64,000 nucleotides of DNA from Chitinophagaceae bacterium (GTDB lineage: Bacteria; Bacteroidota; Bacteroidia; Chitinophagales; Chitinophagaceae): positions 1-64,000 of the forward strand of contig JADKJC010000001.1 in assembly GCA_016722465.1 (NCBI GenBank). The letters are read 5' to 3'. Of this stretch, positions 28,699 through 39,096 are shown one piece after another (positions within the stretch are counted from its first letter, which is position 1; every line of letters starts with the position of its first letter). Position numbers and translations under genes: made by a program. The notes beneath the pieces are model-generated. The model searched no databases, had not been told where the DNA came from, and saw only the letters and a list, made by a program, of their open reading frames with translations.

Positions 28699-30920
28699 AT
28701 GGACTACCTCAAAGAATATAAAAGTTTTATCAACAGCCATTACCTCAGTGAAGGGGTACGCATTACAGTGGGCGTGGTATTACCTGCTGTGATCTTCAAC
28801 CATTTTAACCTGCTGGCCATTGGTGTGGTTGTATCCCTTGGTGCATTGAGTGTAAGTATCCCGGATAACCCCGGCCCGATCCAACACCGCAAGAACGGCA
28901 TGATTGCCTGCATCATCATCAACACCCTCATAGCCATCCTCACCGGTTTTGCAGCGCCGCATCCCTTTATGCTGGGCCTGCTGATCCTGCTGGCCTGTTT
29001 TGTATTTTCCATGATCGGGGTATTTGGCACCAGGGCCAACTCGGTAGGTGTTTCTGCATTGCTCATCATGGTACTCAATATTGACCGGTACCACCATGGA
29101 TGGGATGTACTGATCAATGCTGCCTATATTTTTGCCGGTGGCATTTGGTACATGCTGCTGAGTTTATTGCTCTACAGTTTTCGCCCTTACAAACTGGCAC
29201 AGCAGGCATTGGGAGATTGTATTATTGCCACGGCAGACTATCTGCGTATAAGAGCATCTTTTTATGAAAGAAGTAGATTATAATGACACCTACCAGCGCA
29301 TGCTCGAGCAACAGGTTGCGGTGCATGAAAAACAACACCTGGTAAGGGAGTTGCTTTTTAAAAGCAGGAATGTGATAAAAGAGTCAACTGTTACCGGCAG
29401 AACACTGGTGATGGTCTTCACTGATATTGTTGACCTGTTTGAAAGAACCATGAGTTCTTACAACGATTACAGAGCCATGCATACAGCTTTTGGCGAAGGA
29501 GATATACTGGAGCAATACCGGCAACTGGTGCTTGAATTGAGCAATGAACTGGATGAGATCGGCATTGCTGTAAAGAGTGGCCATACTTCCGGAGGAAACC
29601 AGTTTACTGGCAACGCATATCCATGAAACAAAAACAAATTTCAATGTACTCAGGGACAATAAACGAACTGCTGAAAATGTAGATGATTTTATCAGCATGC
29701 GGCATATACTCAATAGCATTGAAGATATTGCCGGCCGCATTCATACATTGCATTTATATACCAGTTATGACAAGGAATTCACCAAAAAAATGTCAAGGCC
29801 GGTGGAGTATGAACAATTCATTACCCACCAACCGATCGACCTGAATCTGCTGCCTGATAACCTCAGCTTTCAATCCAATAATTTCAGGCATGCCGTCAGG
29901 ATCAGTATTGCCACACTGATTGGTTTTATTGTATCACTGTTCTTCACCGTAGGGCATAGCTACTGGATACTGCTCACCATCATCGTGATATTAAAACCGG
30001 CCTACAGTCTTACTAAAAAAAGAAATTATCAACGGCTGCTCGGCACCGTACTTGGTGCATTGGTGGGATTGATCATTCTCTATTTTATCAAAGACAATGA
30101 TCTGCTCTTTGCGATCATGCTGCTGCTGATGATCGGCACTTACAGTTTACTGAGGACAAATTATATGATCAGTGTTATTTTCATGACGCCTTATATCCTG
30201 CTGCTGTTTCATTTGCTCAGCAACGCCCCTTTTAAAATGATCATTACAGACAGGATACTGGATACTGCCATTGGTTCTGTCATTGCCTTCCTCGCCAATC
30301 TTATTTTGCTGCCGGCCTGGGAGCATGAAAAGATCAGCGACTATATGAAGGAGGCCATCAAAAGCAATAAAAAATATTTTATGGATGTGGCTGCAGCCTT
30401 CACCGGTAATCCTGTTACTATTACCCTCTTTAAAGTAAGCCGCAAGGAAGCATTTGTTGCACTCGCCAATCTTTCAGATGCATTTACCCGGATGCTGGCA
30501 GAACCAAAGAGCAAACAGAAAAACAGCAAGCAACTGCACCAGTTTGTAGTGCTTAACCATATGCTCACCTCACATATTGCCACACTTTCTTATTATGTAA
30601 AACTATTGTCAGAAAAATTTGCCTCGCCGGATTTCATTCCATTGATCGATATTGCAGCAGGCAGGTTATCAGCTGCAGAAAATATTTTTTCTGAAACACC
30701 TGTATCATATACTGAGCCCAAAAATCTTCCTCAAAATAATATCCAGCAGCGTTTACAACAATTGCTGGAGGCAAGACAGGCTGAACTTGACAAGGGCATC
30801 CTCAAAAGTGAAACACAACAACAACTCACCGAATTTAAACCCGTGGCCGACCAGTTTAATTTTATCGACAACATTGCAAGCGATATCCGGAAGACCAGTG
30901 CAGAATGGGTGAAGGTATGA
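28699..30920 (+). CDS. FUSC-family inner-membrane protein (YccS/YhfK-like), two frameshifts
   Basis: Three consecutive ORFs are pieces of one gene. The first (from ATG 28699) has about five membrane helices. One extra A at 29267-29269 joins it to EVDYNDTYQRMLEQ, and removing one G near 29590 joins that to EETSLLATHIHETKTNFNVL. The last part has a second set of five helices, including RISIATLIGFIVSLFFTVGHSYWILLT and KPAYSLTKKRNYQRLLGT, followed by a long cytoplasmic tail. This 5 TM - soluble - 5 TM - soluble arrangement and the GHSYWILLTIIVILKPAYS segment are typical of FUSC/YccS proteins, aromatic-acid efflux-like transporters of unclear substrate. Repaired length is about 740 residues. Confidence 0.82.
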
Positions 30921-30929
30921 TTACCGAAT

Positions 30930-32071
30930 CTACTGGTTTAAGCCCAATGAAGTAAGTACGCCGGTATCAGCTATAGGATTGTTTCTATTCCCTCCACTAT
31001 AATCTATCCATCCAAAGCCCTCGTCGCATTCCACATACACCACCCAATTTTGTATTTTTCAAAAGTCAGCCTTACATCATGTATCCAGTTCAGGCGGCTT
31101 TGCCTTGGTGAGAATTCTTTATAACTGCCAAATTCATTTACAATGATCTTTACATGATTTACCTGTCCCCAGTCGTAAGCCCTTTTGATCCACCGGTCTA
31201 GTGAATCAATATTGTTGCGCTGGTTACCATACCATTGCAACGCATCATTTAATACGGTGCTGTTACTGCCAACTATCAGCGGAGCTACAGCGGCAGGGTT
31301 TGAAGGGTAAGGGACATTACGGGCTTCCATTGCAGGTTGCCAGCCAGACCAGGTAGCACCCTGGTGTGTAAAAATAAACGGATCGTAAAAATGAAAATTG
31401 TAAATCAGTTTTGTATCGTTGTATGGCTGCAGCTGCAATAAACCATTGATGCTATTCCACCCTTCGCCACCTGCTATGATATAATGATCCGGAGTGGCTT
31501 CTCTTATTGCAGCGATCAGTTTTCCCTGTACCGGTTGCCACCAGGTAAAATTCTGCGCCGTTATACCTGCCGCAGAAGCGTGTGGTTCATTGTATACTTC
31601 AAAATAGAGTTTATCAGCAGGATATTTTTTAAAATAAGTTGCCACTGCTTTCCAGTATGTTGCCAATTTGTTTACAAAAGCCGCATCATGAGAAAGCAGG
31701 CTGTCTGTTTCATTGGTTAATGGATGAAGATTAAGTGTTACTGCCAACCCGGCATTGATACAATTTTTTATTGCTGCATCCACATAGGCCAATTTTGCAG
31801 GGTTTAGTTGTGATGGGTTTGATGGAGTGAAAAGAATGGTTGGCCCCACCGGTATTCGCACGTATGTAAACCCCTTTGCTTTGATCAGCTGGAGGGTAGT
31901 TAAACCAAACCTGCCGGCATACTGGGCTGCATCTGAATAGTCATTGAACCAGTTGGAGAGGTTGATGCCTTTTGCCAGCGGATCTGTCACTACAGGGTTT
32001 TGTGTGGCGCTTTTTTTACAACCCAGTACCAGCATGGTTACCAGGACTGCCAGTAATGCAAATCGTTTCAT
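30930..32071 (-). CDS. Glycoside hydrolase family 5 lipoprotein, one frameshift
   Basis: A lipoprotein (lipobox VLGC, Cys18) followed by a GH5 barrel: GINLSNWF at the start, TYVRIPV, LNLHP, the acid/base Glu in YFEVYNEPH, FHFYDPFIFTHQG, and the nucleophile Glu in IIVNEFGSY. The frame ends early at 31004, but one extra C on the plus strand at 31031-31032 changes the tail to WCMWECDEGFGWIDYSGG and LTSLGLNQ, stopping at 30930-30932; WxxxxGFG is the normal end of a GH5 domain. Repaired length is about 380 residues. It would be an exported beta-glucanase-type enzyme. It is convergent with the FUSC gene, nine bases apart. Confidence 0.85.
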
Positions 32072-32190
32072 GATATAAAATTAAGCAGGTTGATCCATAA
32101 CTCCCTGCTAAAGATCAATTAACTGTCAACATACACTACAATCATTCTCTCCCTTTTACTCCCTATCTTTAGTTCTCAATTTTATTCTGC

Positions 32191-34707
32191 ATGAGAAAAA
32201 CAGTTGCCGCCATCTTTCTTTTATTTTCATTCACTTTCTTACAAGCCCAGCAAAAGCCCGAATTAAAAATACTGGATTCCGCTTTAACTGTATTGTACAA
32301 AACCAACCGCTTCAATGGAACGGTATTGTATGCAGAGAAAGGAAAAGTGCTGTACAAAAAAGCATTTGGCATCATTGATAACAGGACCAATCAGCCATTG
32401 ACAACAGCTTCTTCTTTTAACCTGGCATCGGTAACAAAGCAGTTCATGACAATGTGTATCATGATACTGCAGGAAAGAGGACAATTACAGTTTGACGATA
32501 ATTGCAGAAAATACATTCCAGAACTGCCTTACGACAGTATCACCATCCAAAACCTGATGACACATACTTCCGGCATCCCTGAATATTTTGATGTTTTCCA
32601 GCGATACAAAACTCCATTGGATACATTGACGAACGATAAGTTGATTACTTTATATGCCACTTACAAACCGGCGCTTGATTTCGTTACCGGCACCAAATGG
32701 AACTACTGCAATACCAATTATTTATTGCTGGTAAGCATCATTGAACGCATCAGCAAAGAATCCATTGAAGTGTTTGTCAAAAAAAACATTACCACACCGC
32801 TTGGATTAAAAGACACTTATGTATACCACGTATTAATGCCCGCTGTTCCTGCAAATCATGTCTACGGTTTTGAAGAGACGGGAGAAAAAAGAAAGCTGAA
32901 TGACCTCACTCCTTTTGATGGTGTAGTAGGTGATGGCAATATGTACTCTACTGTGGAAGATCTGTATAAATGGGAACAAAGCCTTAACACAGAAAAATTA
33001 ATTAAGCAATCTACTTTTGCCCGGGCCTTGCAGCCGGTGACATTAAAAGACGGCAGCACGTATCCTTATGGTTTTGGCTGGGGTATTGAAAAAGACAATG
33101 CAGGTTCATTTTCCCACACCGGCGGCTGGGCAGGTTTTGCCAATTTAATTTACCGGGATACTAAAAACAAAAGAACCATCATCACACTAAGCAGTGGCAG
33201 CAATGGCTGGAGCATCCGCACAGCAAGGAATTTTATGCAGGGCAAGCCAATGGATATTGCACAAACAATACTCATCAGGAATGTACAGGTGATTGATGGC
33301 ACCGGTACTGCTGCAAAAAATTGTTCTGTAAGAATACAGGGTAAAAGGATAATTGCTGTTGGAGCATTGCAACCGATGGAAGGAGAAGAACTCATTGATG
33401 GGGAAGGAAAGATGCTGGCACCTGGTTTTATTGACAGTCACAGTCACCTGGAAGGTTCATTGACAAAATACCCCGAAGCATTGGCCGCATTAAACCAGGG
33501 CATCACTACCATTGTTGCAGGGCAGGATGGCGACAGTGATCCCATCGACAGTATCAAAGCATCCATGCAAAAAATTCCTGCAGCAATTAATGTGGCTACT
33601 TATACCGGTCATGCAACCATCAGGGAGAAAATCATGGGTGCCGAAAATTTATCAAGACCTGCAACCAAAGATGAACTGGAAAAAATAAAACAACAATTAA
33701 AAGATGAAATGCAGAAAGGTTCACTGGGGCTTTCCTCCGGGCTGGAATATGAAGCTGGTTTTTACAGTAACCGTAATGAAGTGATTGAACTGGCCAAGAT
33801 CGCTGCCGCTGAAAAAGGAAGATACATCAGTCATATCAGGAGTGAAGATATCAATATGGCAGATGCCATTGATGAGATCATCAATATTGGAAGAGAAGCC
33901 AAACTACCGGTACAGGTATCCCATATTAAAATTGCATTGAAAGATGACTGGGGTACTGCTCACCGTTTGTTAGCCGCTTTTCAACAGGCAAGAGTAGAAG
34001 GAATAGATATCACTGCCGATTGTTATCCCTATGATTTCTGGAACAGTACCTTAAGAGTGTTGTTTCCGAAAAAGGATTTTACCAGTTTGGAAAGTGCCAC
34101 TTATGCCACCGAACATTTGTTTAACCCCGAAGCTTCTGTACTGGTGCGGTTTGCATCCGACAGTAATTACAAAGGAAAAACTGTAGGTACTGTTTCAAAA
34201 CTCAGGAATGAATCTGCAGCAAAGACACTGTTGTACCTGGTAGCTGCCGCATCTGCTTATAAGGAGCAACATCCTGATGCAGGTGGTGTTGAAACCATCA
34301 TGGGCAAATCAATGTCGGAAGATGATGTGATGAGTTTTTTGGGATGGGCACATACCAATATTTGTTCTGATGGTGCCAATGGTGGCCACCCAAGGGGATA
34401 TGGAAGTTTTACAAAAGTGCTGAGCCGCTATGTAAAAGAAAAAAAGATCATGAGTTGGGAAGAAGCCATTCATAAGATGACAGGATTGGCTGCGGAACAT
34501 GTTGGTATCCCCAATCGGGGCATCATCGCACCGGGTTATTATGCCGACCTTGTGCTGATAGACCCTGCAACAGTAAAAGACAATTCAAGTATACAGGATC
34601 CAAAAGCATTGTCTGATGGCATTGTAAAAGTGTGGGTGAATGGAGTACTGGTATATAAGGATAAAGCAGCTCAGCAAAAATTTCCCGGGGAGTTTGTAAC
34701 CAGGTAA
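32191..34707 (+). CDS. Fusion: serine beta-lactamase-like domain plus D-aminoacylase (amidohydrolase)
   Basis: An 838-residue exported protein with signal peptide (1-19). The N-terminal half (about 22-345) is a class-C-type serine hydrolase with nucleophile motif SVTK (S80, K83), YCN (Y172, N174) and HTGG (309-312). The C-terminal half (about 355-830) is an amidohydrolase of the N-acyl-D-amino-acid deacylase group: metal ligands in IDSHSHLEG (H417, H419), QDGDSDP, SHIRSED (H548), VSHIKIA (H578) and SDGANGGHPRGYG (D727), then LADHVGI-like AAEHVGIPNRGIIAPGYYADLVL. Each half normally exists as a separate protein. The next two genes are a DUF1611 enzyme and an epimerase, so a role in D-amino-acid or peptidoglycan-peptide use is likely. 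Confidence 0.85.
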   Translation: MRKTVAAIFLLFSFTFLQAQQKPELKILDSALTVLYKTNRFNGTVLYAEKGKVLYKKAFGIIDNRTNQPLTTASSFNLASVTKQFMTMCIMILQERGQLQFDDNCRKYIPELPYDSITIQNLMTHTSGIPEYFDVFQRYKTPLDTLTNDKLITLYATYKPALDFVTGTKWNYCNTNYLLLVSIIERISKESIEVFVKKNITTPLGLKDTYVYHVLMPAVPANHVYGFEETGEKRKLNDLTPFDGVVGDGNMYSTVEDLYKWEQSLNTEKLIKQSTFARALQPVTLKDGSTYPYGFGWGIEKDNAGSFSHTGGWAGFANLIYRDTKNKRTIITLSSGSNGWSIRTARNFMQGKPMDIAQTILIRNVQVIDGTGTAAKNCSVRIQGKRIIAVGALQPMEGEELIDGEGKMLAPGFIDSHSHLEGSLTKYPEALAALNQGITTIVAGQDGDSDPIDSIKASMQKIPAAINVATYTGHATIREKIMGAENLSRPATKDELEKIKQQLKDEMQKGSLGLSSGLEYEAGFYSNRNEVIELAKIAAAEKGRYISHIRSEDINMADAIDEIINIGREAKLPVQVSHIKIALKDDWGTAHRLLAAFQQARVEGIDITADCYPYDFWNSTLRVLFPKKDFTSLESATYATEHLFNPEASVLVRFASDSNYKGKTVGTVSKLRNESAAKTLLYLVAAASAYKEQHPDAGGVETIMGKSMSEDDVMSFLGWAHTNICSDGANGGHPRGYGSFTKVLSRYVKEKKIMSWEEAIHKMTGLAAEHVGIPNRGIIAPGYYADLVLIDPATVKDNSSIQDPKALSDGIVKVWVNGVLVYKDKAAQQKFPGEFVTR

Positions 34708-34767
34708 ATTTGTGAATTGTCAACAGTGAATCTACTTATAACTTACTACTTATAACTTGAAAAAAGC

Positions 34768-35826
34768 ATGAAACCCAAGGCCATTGTACTAACGGATGGT
34801 ATGTTACATGAATCGGATGCCAAGACAGCACATGGACTGATCCGTGGAACAGAACGCTTTGAAATTGTAGCCGTCATCGACCCTGTGCATGCAGGGAAAG
34901 ATGCTGGAGAAGTGCTCGATGGCCTTCACCGCAACATCCCGGTATTTTCCACCGTGCAGGCAGCGATCAATTTTATCCCCGATGTAAAATATTGTATCAT
35001 TGGTATTGCAACAGTAGGCGGTGTATTACCTCCGCATTTTGTACCAACACTTGAGGTCTGCATTCACAGCGGCATCTCACTGGTTAATGGACTCCATGAA
35101 TATTTGAACAGTAAACCCACTCTTGTTGCACTGGCAAAAGAATACAATGTGGAGTTGATCGATGTAAGAAAACCAAAAGAAAGAAAAGACCTTCACTTCT
35201 GGACATCAGAAATATTTTCTGTGGATGTACCGATCATTGCTGTAATTGGAACCGATTGCGCTCTCGGCAAAAGAACCACTTGCCGCCTGGTAAAGCAAGC
35301 TTGTACTGATGCAGGAATGAATGCACAGATGATCTACACTGGTCAAACAGGCTGGTTGCAGGGTGGGCAGTATGGATTTATTTTTGATTCCACACTGAAT
35401 GATTTTATTTCCGGCGAGCTGGAGCATGCCATTGTAAGCTGCTGGAAAGAAACAGAACCGGATATTATTTTTATCGAAGGGCAATCCGGGTTACGTAACC
35501 CCAGCGGCCCCTGCGGATCGGAACTACTGGTTTCAGGAAATGCAAAACAGGTGATACTGGTGCATGCACCCAAAAGAAAATATTTTGATCATATTCCCGA
35601 CTGGGGAGCGATACATTCATTATCATCTGAAATTGAATTAATAGGAATGTATGGCTCAACAGTGATAGCCGTTGCCATCAATACAGAACATTGCAGCATG
35701 CAAGAAGCGCTGGCTTTCCAAAAACAGTATGAAGCTGAATTGAACATCCCGGTGTTATTGCCGCTACAACAGGGCGTTGAAAAAATAGTTCCGGTTATTC
35801 AAACGCTTGTAAAAAATCAACCATGA
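34768..35826 (+). CDS. DUF1611 P-loop protein, DgcN-like
   Basis: The 352-residue cytoplasmic protein has an N-terminal Rossmann-like part and a P-loop part with GTDCALGKRTT at 161-171, followed by MIYTGQTGWLQGGQYG and FIEGQSGLRNPSG. This is the DUF1611 family. In proteobacteria a DUF1611 member, DgcN, has been reported to N-acetylate D-glutamate, working with the racemase DgcA. Here the next gene is an enolase-superfamily epimerase of the DgcA/dipeptide-epimerase type that overlaps this one by four bases (ATGA), so the same pairing is present. I infer a D-amino-acid role; the exact substrate is not shown by sequence. Confidence 0.75.
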   Translation: MKPKAIVLTDGMLHESDAKTAHGLIRGTERFEIVAVIDPVHAGKDAGEVLDGLHRNIPVFSTVQAAINFIPDVKYCIIGIATVGGVLPPHFVPTLEVCIHSGISLVNGLHEYLNSKPTLVALAKEYNVELIDVRKPKERKDLHFWTSEIFSVDVPIIAVIGTDCALGKRTTCRLVKQACTDAGMNAQMIYTGQTGWLQGGQYGFIFDSTLNDFISGELEHAIVSCWKETEPDIIFIEGQSGLRNPSGPCGSELLVSGNAKQVILVHAPKRKYFDHIPDWGAIHSLSSEIELIGMYGSTVIAVAINTEHCSMQEALAFQKQYEAELNIPVLLPLQQGVEKIVPVIQTLVKNQP

Positions 35827-36901
35827 AAATCAAATCGGTAAAAGTGTGGCTACAGCAATTACCATTGACAAAGCCTTATACCATCGCTTATAAAACCATC
35901 CACGATACTGAAATTGTTTTTCTGGAGATCACACTGGACAATGGCATTACCGGCCTTGGCGCTTCCAATCCATCTGAAGATGTGGTGGGAGAAACGCCTG
36001 CGCAAACACTGGCCAACCTGCAGCAGGATTTTGTACAACAACTGGCAGGAAGGGATATCCGTCATTTCAACCAGCTGATTGATGAAGCCAACATGAAATT
36101 CCCCGGGCTACCCGGCACCGTGGCCGCCATCGACCTGGCACTGCATGATGCATTCGGTCAATACCTTGGTATACCTGTGGTTGAATTGTATGGAAAAAAA
36201 TTGAAGCCATGCCCACGTCCATCACCATTGGCATCAAAGAAACAGCAGCAATGCTGGAGGAAGCAAAAGCCTATTATGCCGATGGCTTCCGTATCATCAA
36301 AATAAAAACCGGGGTGGAGGTGGATGAGGATATTGAAAGGGTAACAAAACTGGCGGAGTCTTTTGCCGGCAAAATGAAGATTAGGGTGGATGCCAACACG
36401 GGCTACGATCTTGCCCGGCTCCTGTATTTTATTGATGCCACCAAACACCTGTCCCTGGAATTGATTGAACAACCTTTGCCTGTAGGCTGTGAAAAACAAT
36501 TAGCAGCATTGCCTGCAGGACTAAGAAAAATGCTGGCAGCAGATGAATCCTTATTAGATCCTGCCTTTGCATTGCTGCTCTCCCACCCGCCTGCACCTTT
36601 TGGCATTTTCAATATTAAGCTGATGAAATGCGGCGGTATTAAAGCGGCCAAAGAAATCGGTTTGATCGCAGGCCTTTCGGGCATTGATCTTTTTTGGGGA
36701 TGCAATGATGAAAGCATGGCGAGTATTGCAGGCGCTTTGCATGCAGCCTACAGTTGTACCAATACAAAATACCTTGATCTTGATGGCAGCTTTGATTTGA
36801 GCAGTGACCTGGTGACTGCCGGCTTTACCGTGAAAGATGGCTATATGTATTGCAGTGATAAACCAGGGCTGGGTTTAATAAGAATAGATGAAAGAACATA
36901 A
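35823..36901 (+). CDS. Enolase-superfamily dipeptide epimerase / N-acyl-amino-acid racemase (DgcA-like), one frameshift
   Basis: The N-terminal lid domain runs from MKIKSVKVWLQQLPLTKPY to VVELYGKK; one extra A in the A7 run at 36194-36200 connects it to IEAMPTSITIGIKE and the barrel. Catalytic and metal residues of the muconate-lactonizing subgroup are present: FRIIKIKTG (catalytic Lys pair), RVDANTGY (Asp), ELIEQPLP (Glu), AADESLLDP (Asp) and FNIKLMKCGG (second Lys). This fits L-Ala-D/L-Glu epimerase (YcjG-type) or the N-acetyl-D-glutamate racemase DgcA. It overlaps the DUF1611 gene and ends before a strong terminator, closing the operon. Repaired length is about 359 residues. Confidence 0.82.
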
Positions 36902-36904
36902 AAG

Positions 36905-36932
36905 AAAAGAGCCCCGTAAAGGGCTCTCTTAT
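36905..36932. terminator. Bidirectional terminator
   Basis: Stem AGAGCCC/GGGCTCT with a 6-nt loop lies between A-rich and T-rich flanks. It ends the D-amino-acid operon and the convergent RNA-binding-protein gene. Confidence 0.8.
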
Positions 36933-36953
36933 ATAATAGTGTTCAGTATGATA

Positions 36954-37259
36954 TTACCACCTGCTTCCACCACCACCACGGTTGTTGGAGTATCCACCAC
37001 CGCCGTTGCTTCTTTCTGTTTTTTCTTTTGCGATAGAAACGGCCATTGCCCTTCCTTCCACTTCTTTGTTGTTGAGGCCTTTGATGGCTTCCCTGCCTTC
37101 TTCATCAGAAAGCATTTCAACAAATCCAAAACCACGTGAGCGGCCGGTTTCCCTGTCAGTAATTACTTTGGCAGATTCTACATTACCAAATTTTGAAAAA
37201 AGTTCGTTAAGCTCAGCATCATTTGTGTTGAAGCTTAAATTAGATGCATAAATTTTCAT
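36954..37259 (-). CDS. Glycine-rich RNA-binding protein (single RRM)
   Basis: A 101-residue protein that is almost one RRM: RNP2 in MKIYASNLSF (residues 1-10) and RNP1 in RSRGFGFVEM (about 41-50). A short glycine-rich tail (NGGGGYSNNRGGGG) follows. Such small RRM proteins in Bacteroidota resemble cyanobacterial and plant glycine-rich cold-responsive proteins and bind RNA in the cytoplasm. The next gene upstream on the same strand is a DEAD-box helicase, which fits a shared role in RNA handling, perhaps in the cold. The 340-base leader separating them may carry regulation. Confidence 0.88.
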   Translation of the reverse strand: MKIYASNLSFNTNDAELNELFSKFGNVESAKVITDRETGRSRGFGFVEMLSDEEGREAIKGLNNKEVEGRAMAVSIAKEKTERSNGGGGYSNNRGGGGSRW

Positions 37260-37599
37260 GATCTTAAAAATTAATTGTTTAAAAAATAGATTGCCTGTGA
37301 TGGTAACCGAAAGGAACTTTTAAGATGAGAAAATTAATACGTTAACGAAGTAAAAATTGAATCTGTCTGAAGTGAGGTGCCCGGTGAGCTATTATCACAG
37401 GAGGTGAAGATAGACTTATATATTGGAATGGAGGGATTTATTTTGAAATGAGCTGTTTTTATGTGATTTTGAACTGCCACAGCAAAGAGATGACATCTTT
37501 TTGAAAGCCCGGCCCACTTAAAAGGTCCAATAAAGATAAATTGTACAAGTGTGCGACGCCAATACAGTACCACATGGATTCTTCGCCGGGTACATAAAA
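37260..37599. other. Intergenic stretch, upstream leader of the RRM gene
   Basis: About 340 bases on the minus strand between the helicase stop and the RRM start. No gene was recognised, nor a convincing -7 element. Its length would allow a long 5' untranslated region, as in cold-inducible genes, but no structure was identified by eye. Confidence 0.35.
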
Positions 37600-38928
37600 T
37601 CACTTCTTTCTTCCCCGCTTGATGGGCTTACCATATTTCTGCATCATGCGGTCTTTCTTTCTTACAATAAAATTCACTTTGCTGTTTTTCGCTGATTTTT
37701 CATGAAAGGCCGGACCTACATCTTCCTTCTTAGGCAACTTCACCTGTATGATCTTCATGTACACTTTAGGTTTCTCTTCCTCAGTCAGTACGTCAGAAAT
37801 CACAAGATTTGCCGGTAACGGAGTGATGGGCACTTCGTATTTCATCAGCGCTTCAATGGCATGCAGCAATGGTTTTTCACTTTCAGTAATAAAAGTAATG
37901 GCGATCCCTTTTTTATCATACCTGCCGGTACGGCCAATGCGGTGGATATAATTCTCCGGCACATCAGGTACATCAAAATTGATGACGTGTGTTACTTCGG
38001 CAATATCAATTCCCCTTGCAACAATATCGGTGGCAATGATAAAGCGGTAAACGCCTTCCTTAAATTGTTTGACGGTATTAAAGCGGTGGTTCTGTTCTTT
38101 ATTGGAATGTATCACACCAGCAGTACCAGGGAACTTTGCTTCCAGTTGTTCATACAATTGATCAGCCAGCGCTTTAGTGGCGGCAAATACCAATACTTTG
38201 GTCATGGTTGCATCTTCACTCAATAACAATTCCAGCAGGTTCACCTTAGTATAAAAGTTTGGCACTTCATAACCTGTTTGAATGATGTTTTCAAGCGGTG
38301 TTCCTGTTGGTGCGGCTTCTACCCTCACCGGATCATTAAAGTACATTTCAATCAGCGCTTCCACCTCCCCCGTGATGGTGGCGGAAAACATAAGGTTTTG
38401 TCTTTTTGCAGGCAACAGGTCCAGTATATTTTTCAACTGTGTACGAAAACCGAGATTCAGCATTTCATCCACTTCATCGATCACCAGCCGTTTGATGGTT
38501 TTCACTTTAAAAGCGCCTGCCATTGCCAGGTCGTACAGCCTGCCCGGCGTTGCCACCAGCACATCTACCCCTTTTTCTACTTCCGCTTTTTGTGTGTTGA
38601 TATTTACGCCGCCATACACACCAGTTACAACCAGGCTCATGTAAGGCGTTAGTGCTTTTACCGCTTCCACTACCTGTGCCACCAGTTCCCTCGTGGGTAC
38701 AATAATGAGTATCTGCGGTGCTTTTTCTTTGGTGAATTTCCATTGCCGTAAGCAGGGCAGCAGGTAAGCAAATGTTTTACCGGTGCCGGTTTGTGCAATG
38801 CCACAAACATCCCTGCCCGACATCACTACGGGGAATACCCTGTGTTGTATAGTGGTGGGATTGGTATATCCCAGTTCGTCCAGGGCTGTGAGCAGGGGCG
38901 TATTCAAATTCAGATCATCAAAAGTCAT
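37600..38928 (-). CDS. DEAD-box RNA helicase (RhlE-like)
   Basis: A 442-residue ATP-dependent RNA helicase with the motif set in order: Q motif FDDLNLNTPLL..GYTNPTTIQ, motif I AQTGTGKT, Ia PTRELVAQ, Ib TPGRL, II DEVD (in place of DEAD), III SAT, IV VLVFAATK, V ATDIVARGIDI and VI HRIGRTGR. A basic tail (GKPIKRGRKK) follows for RNA contact. DEVD in motif II is tolerated in this family. Its likely roles are ribosome assembly and RNA turnover. It sits on the same strand upstream of the RRM gene. Confidence 0.9.
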   Translation of the reverse strand: MTFDDLNLNTPLLTALDELGYTNPTTIQHRVFPVVMSGRDVCGIAQTGTGKTFAYLLPCLRQWKFTKEKAPQILIIVPTRELVAQVVEAVKALTPYMSLVVTGVYGGVNINTQKAEVEKGVDVLVATPGRLYDLAMAGAFKVKTIKRLVIDEVDEMLNLGFRTQLKNILDLLPAKRQNLMFSATITGEVEALIEMYFNDPVRVEAAPTGTPLENIIQTGYEVPNFYTKVNLLELLLSEDATMTKVLVFAATKALADQLYEQLEAKFPGTAGVIHSNKEQNHRFNTVKQFKEGVYRFIIATDIVARGIDIAEVTHVINFDVPDVPENYIHRIGRTGRYDKKGIAITFITESEKPLLHAIEALMKYEVPITPLPANLVISDVLTEEEKPKVYMKIIQVKLPKKEDVGPAFHEKSAKNSKVNFIVRKKDRMMQKYGKPIKRGRKK

Positions 38929-39096
38929 ACTTGAAAAGATAAGGGGCGAAGGTAGTTGTTAATTGCGAGGTACTTTTTTAGCTGTATCATTTCCACAATT
39001 TCAGTAAGCAATTGCAGAAAATTTCATCTCCTTATTTATCAACAGCACACACTTTTCCAGGGTAATATTCGTTCTCTTTCAGAAAACCGTCCCCCT

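Noticed and set aside
29264..29626. Separate 120-codon gene in the middle of the FUSC locus
   Set aside because: It is the middle soluble part of one FUSC protein; both junctions are restored by a single base.
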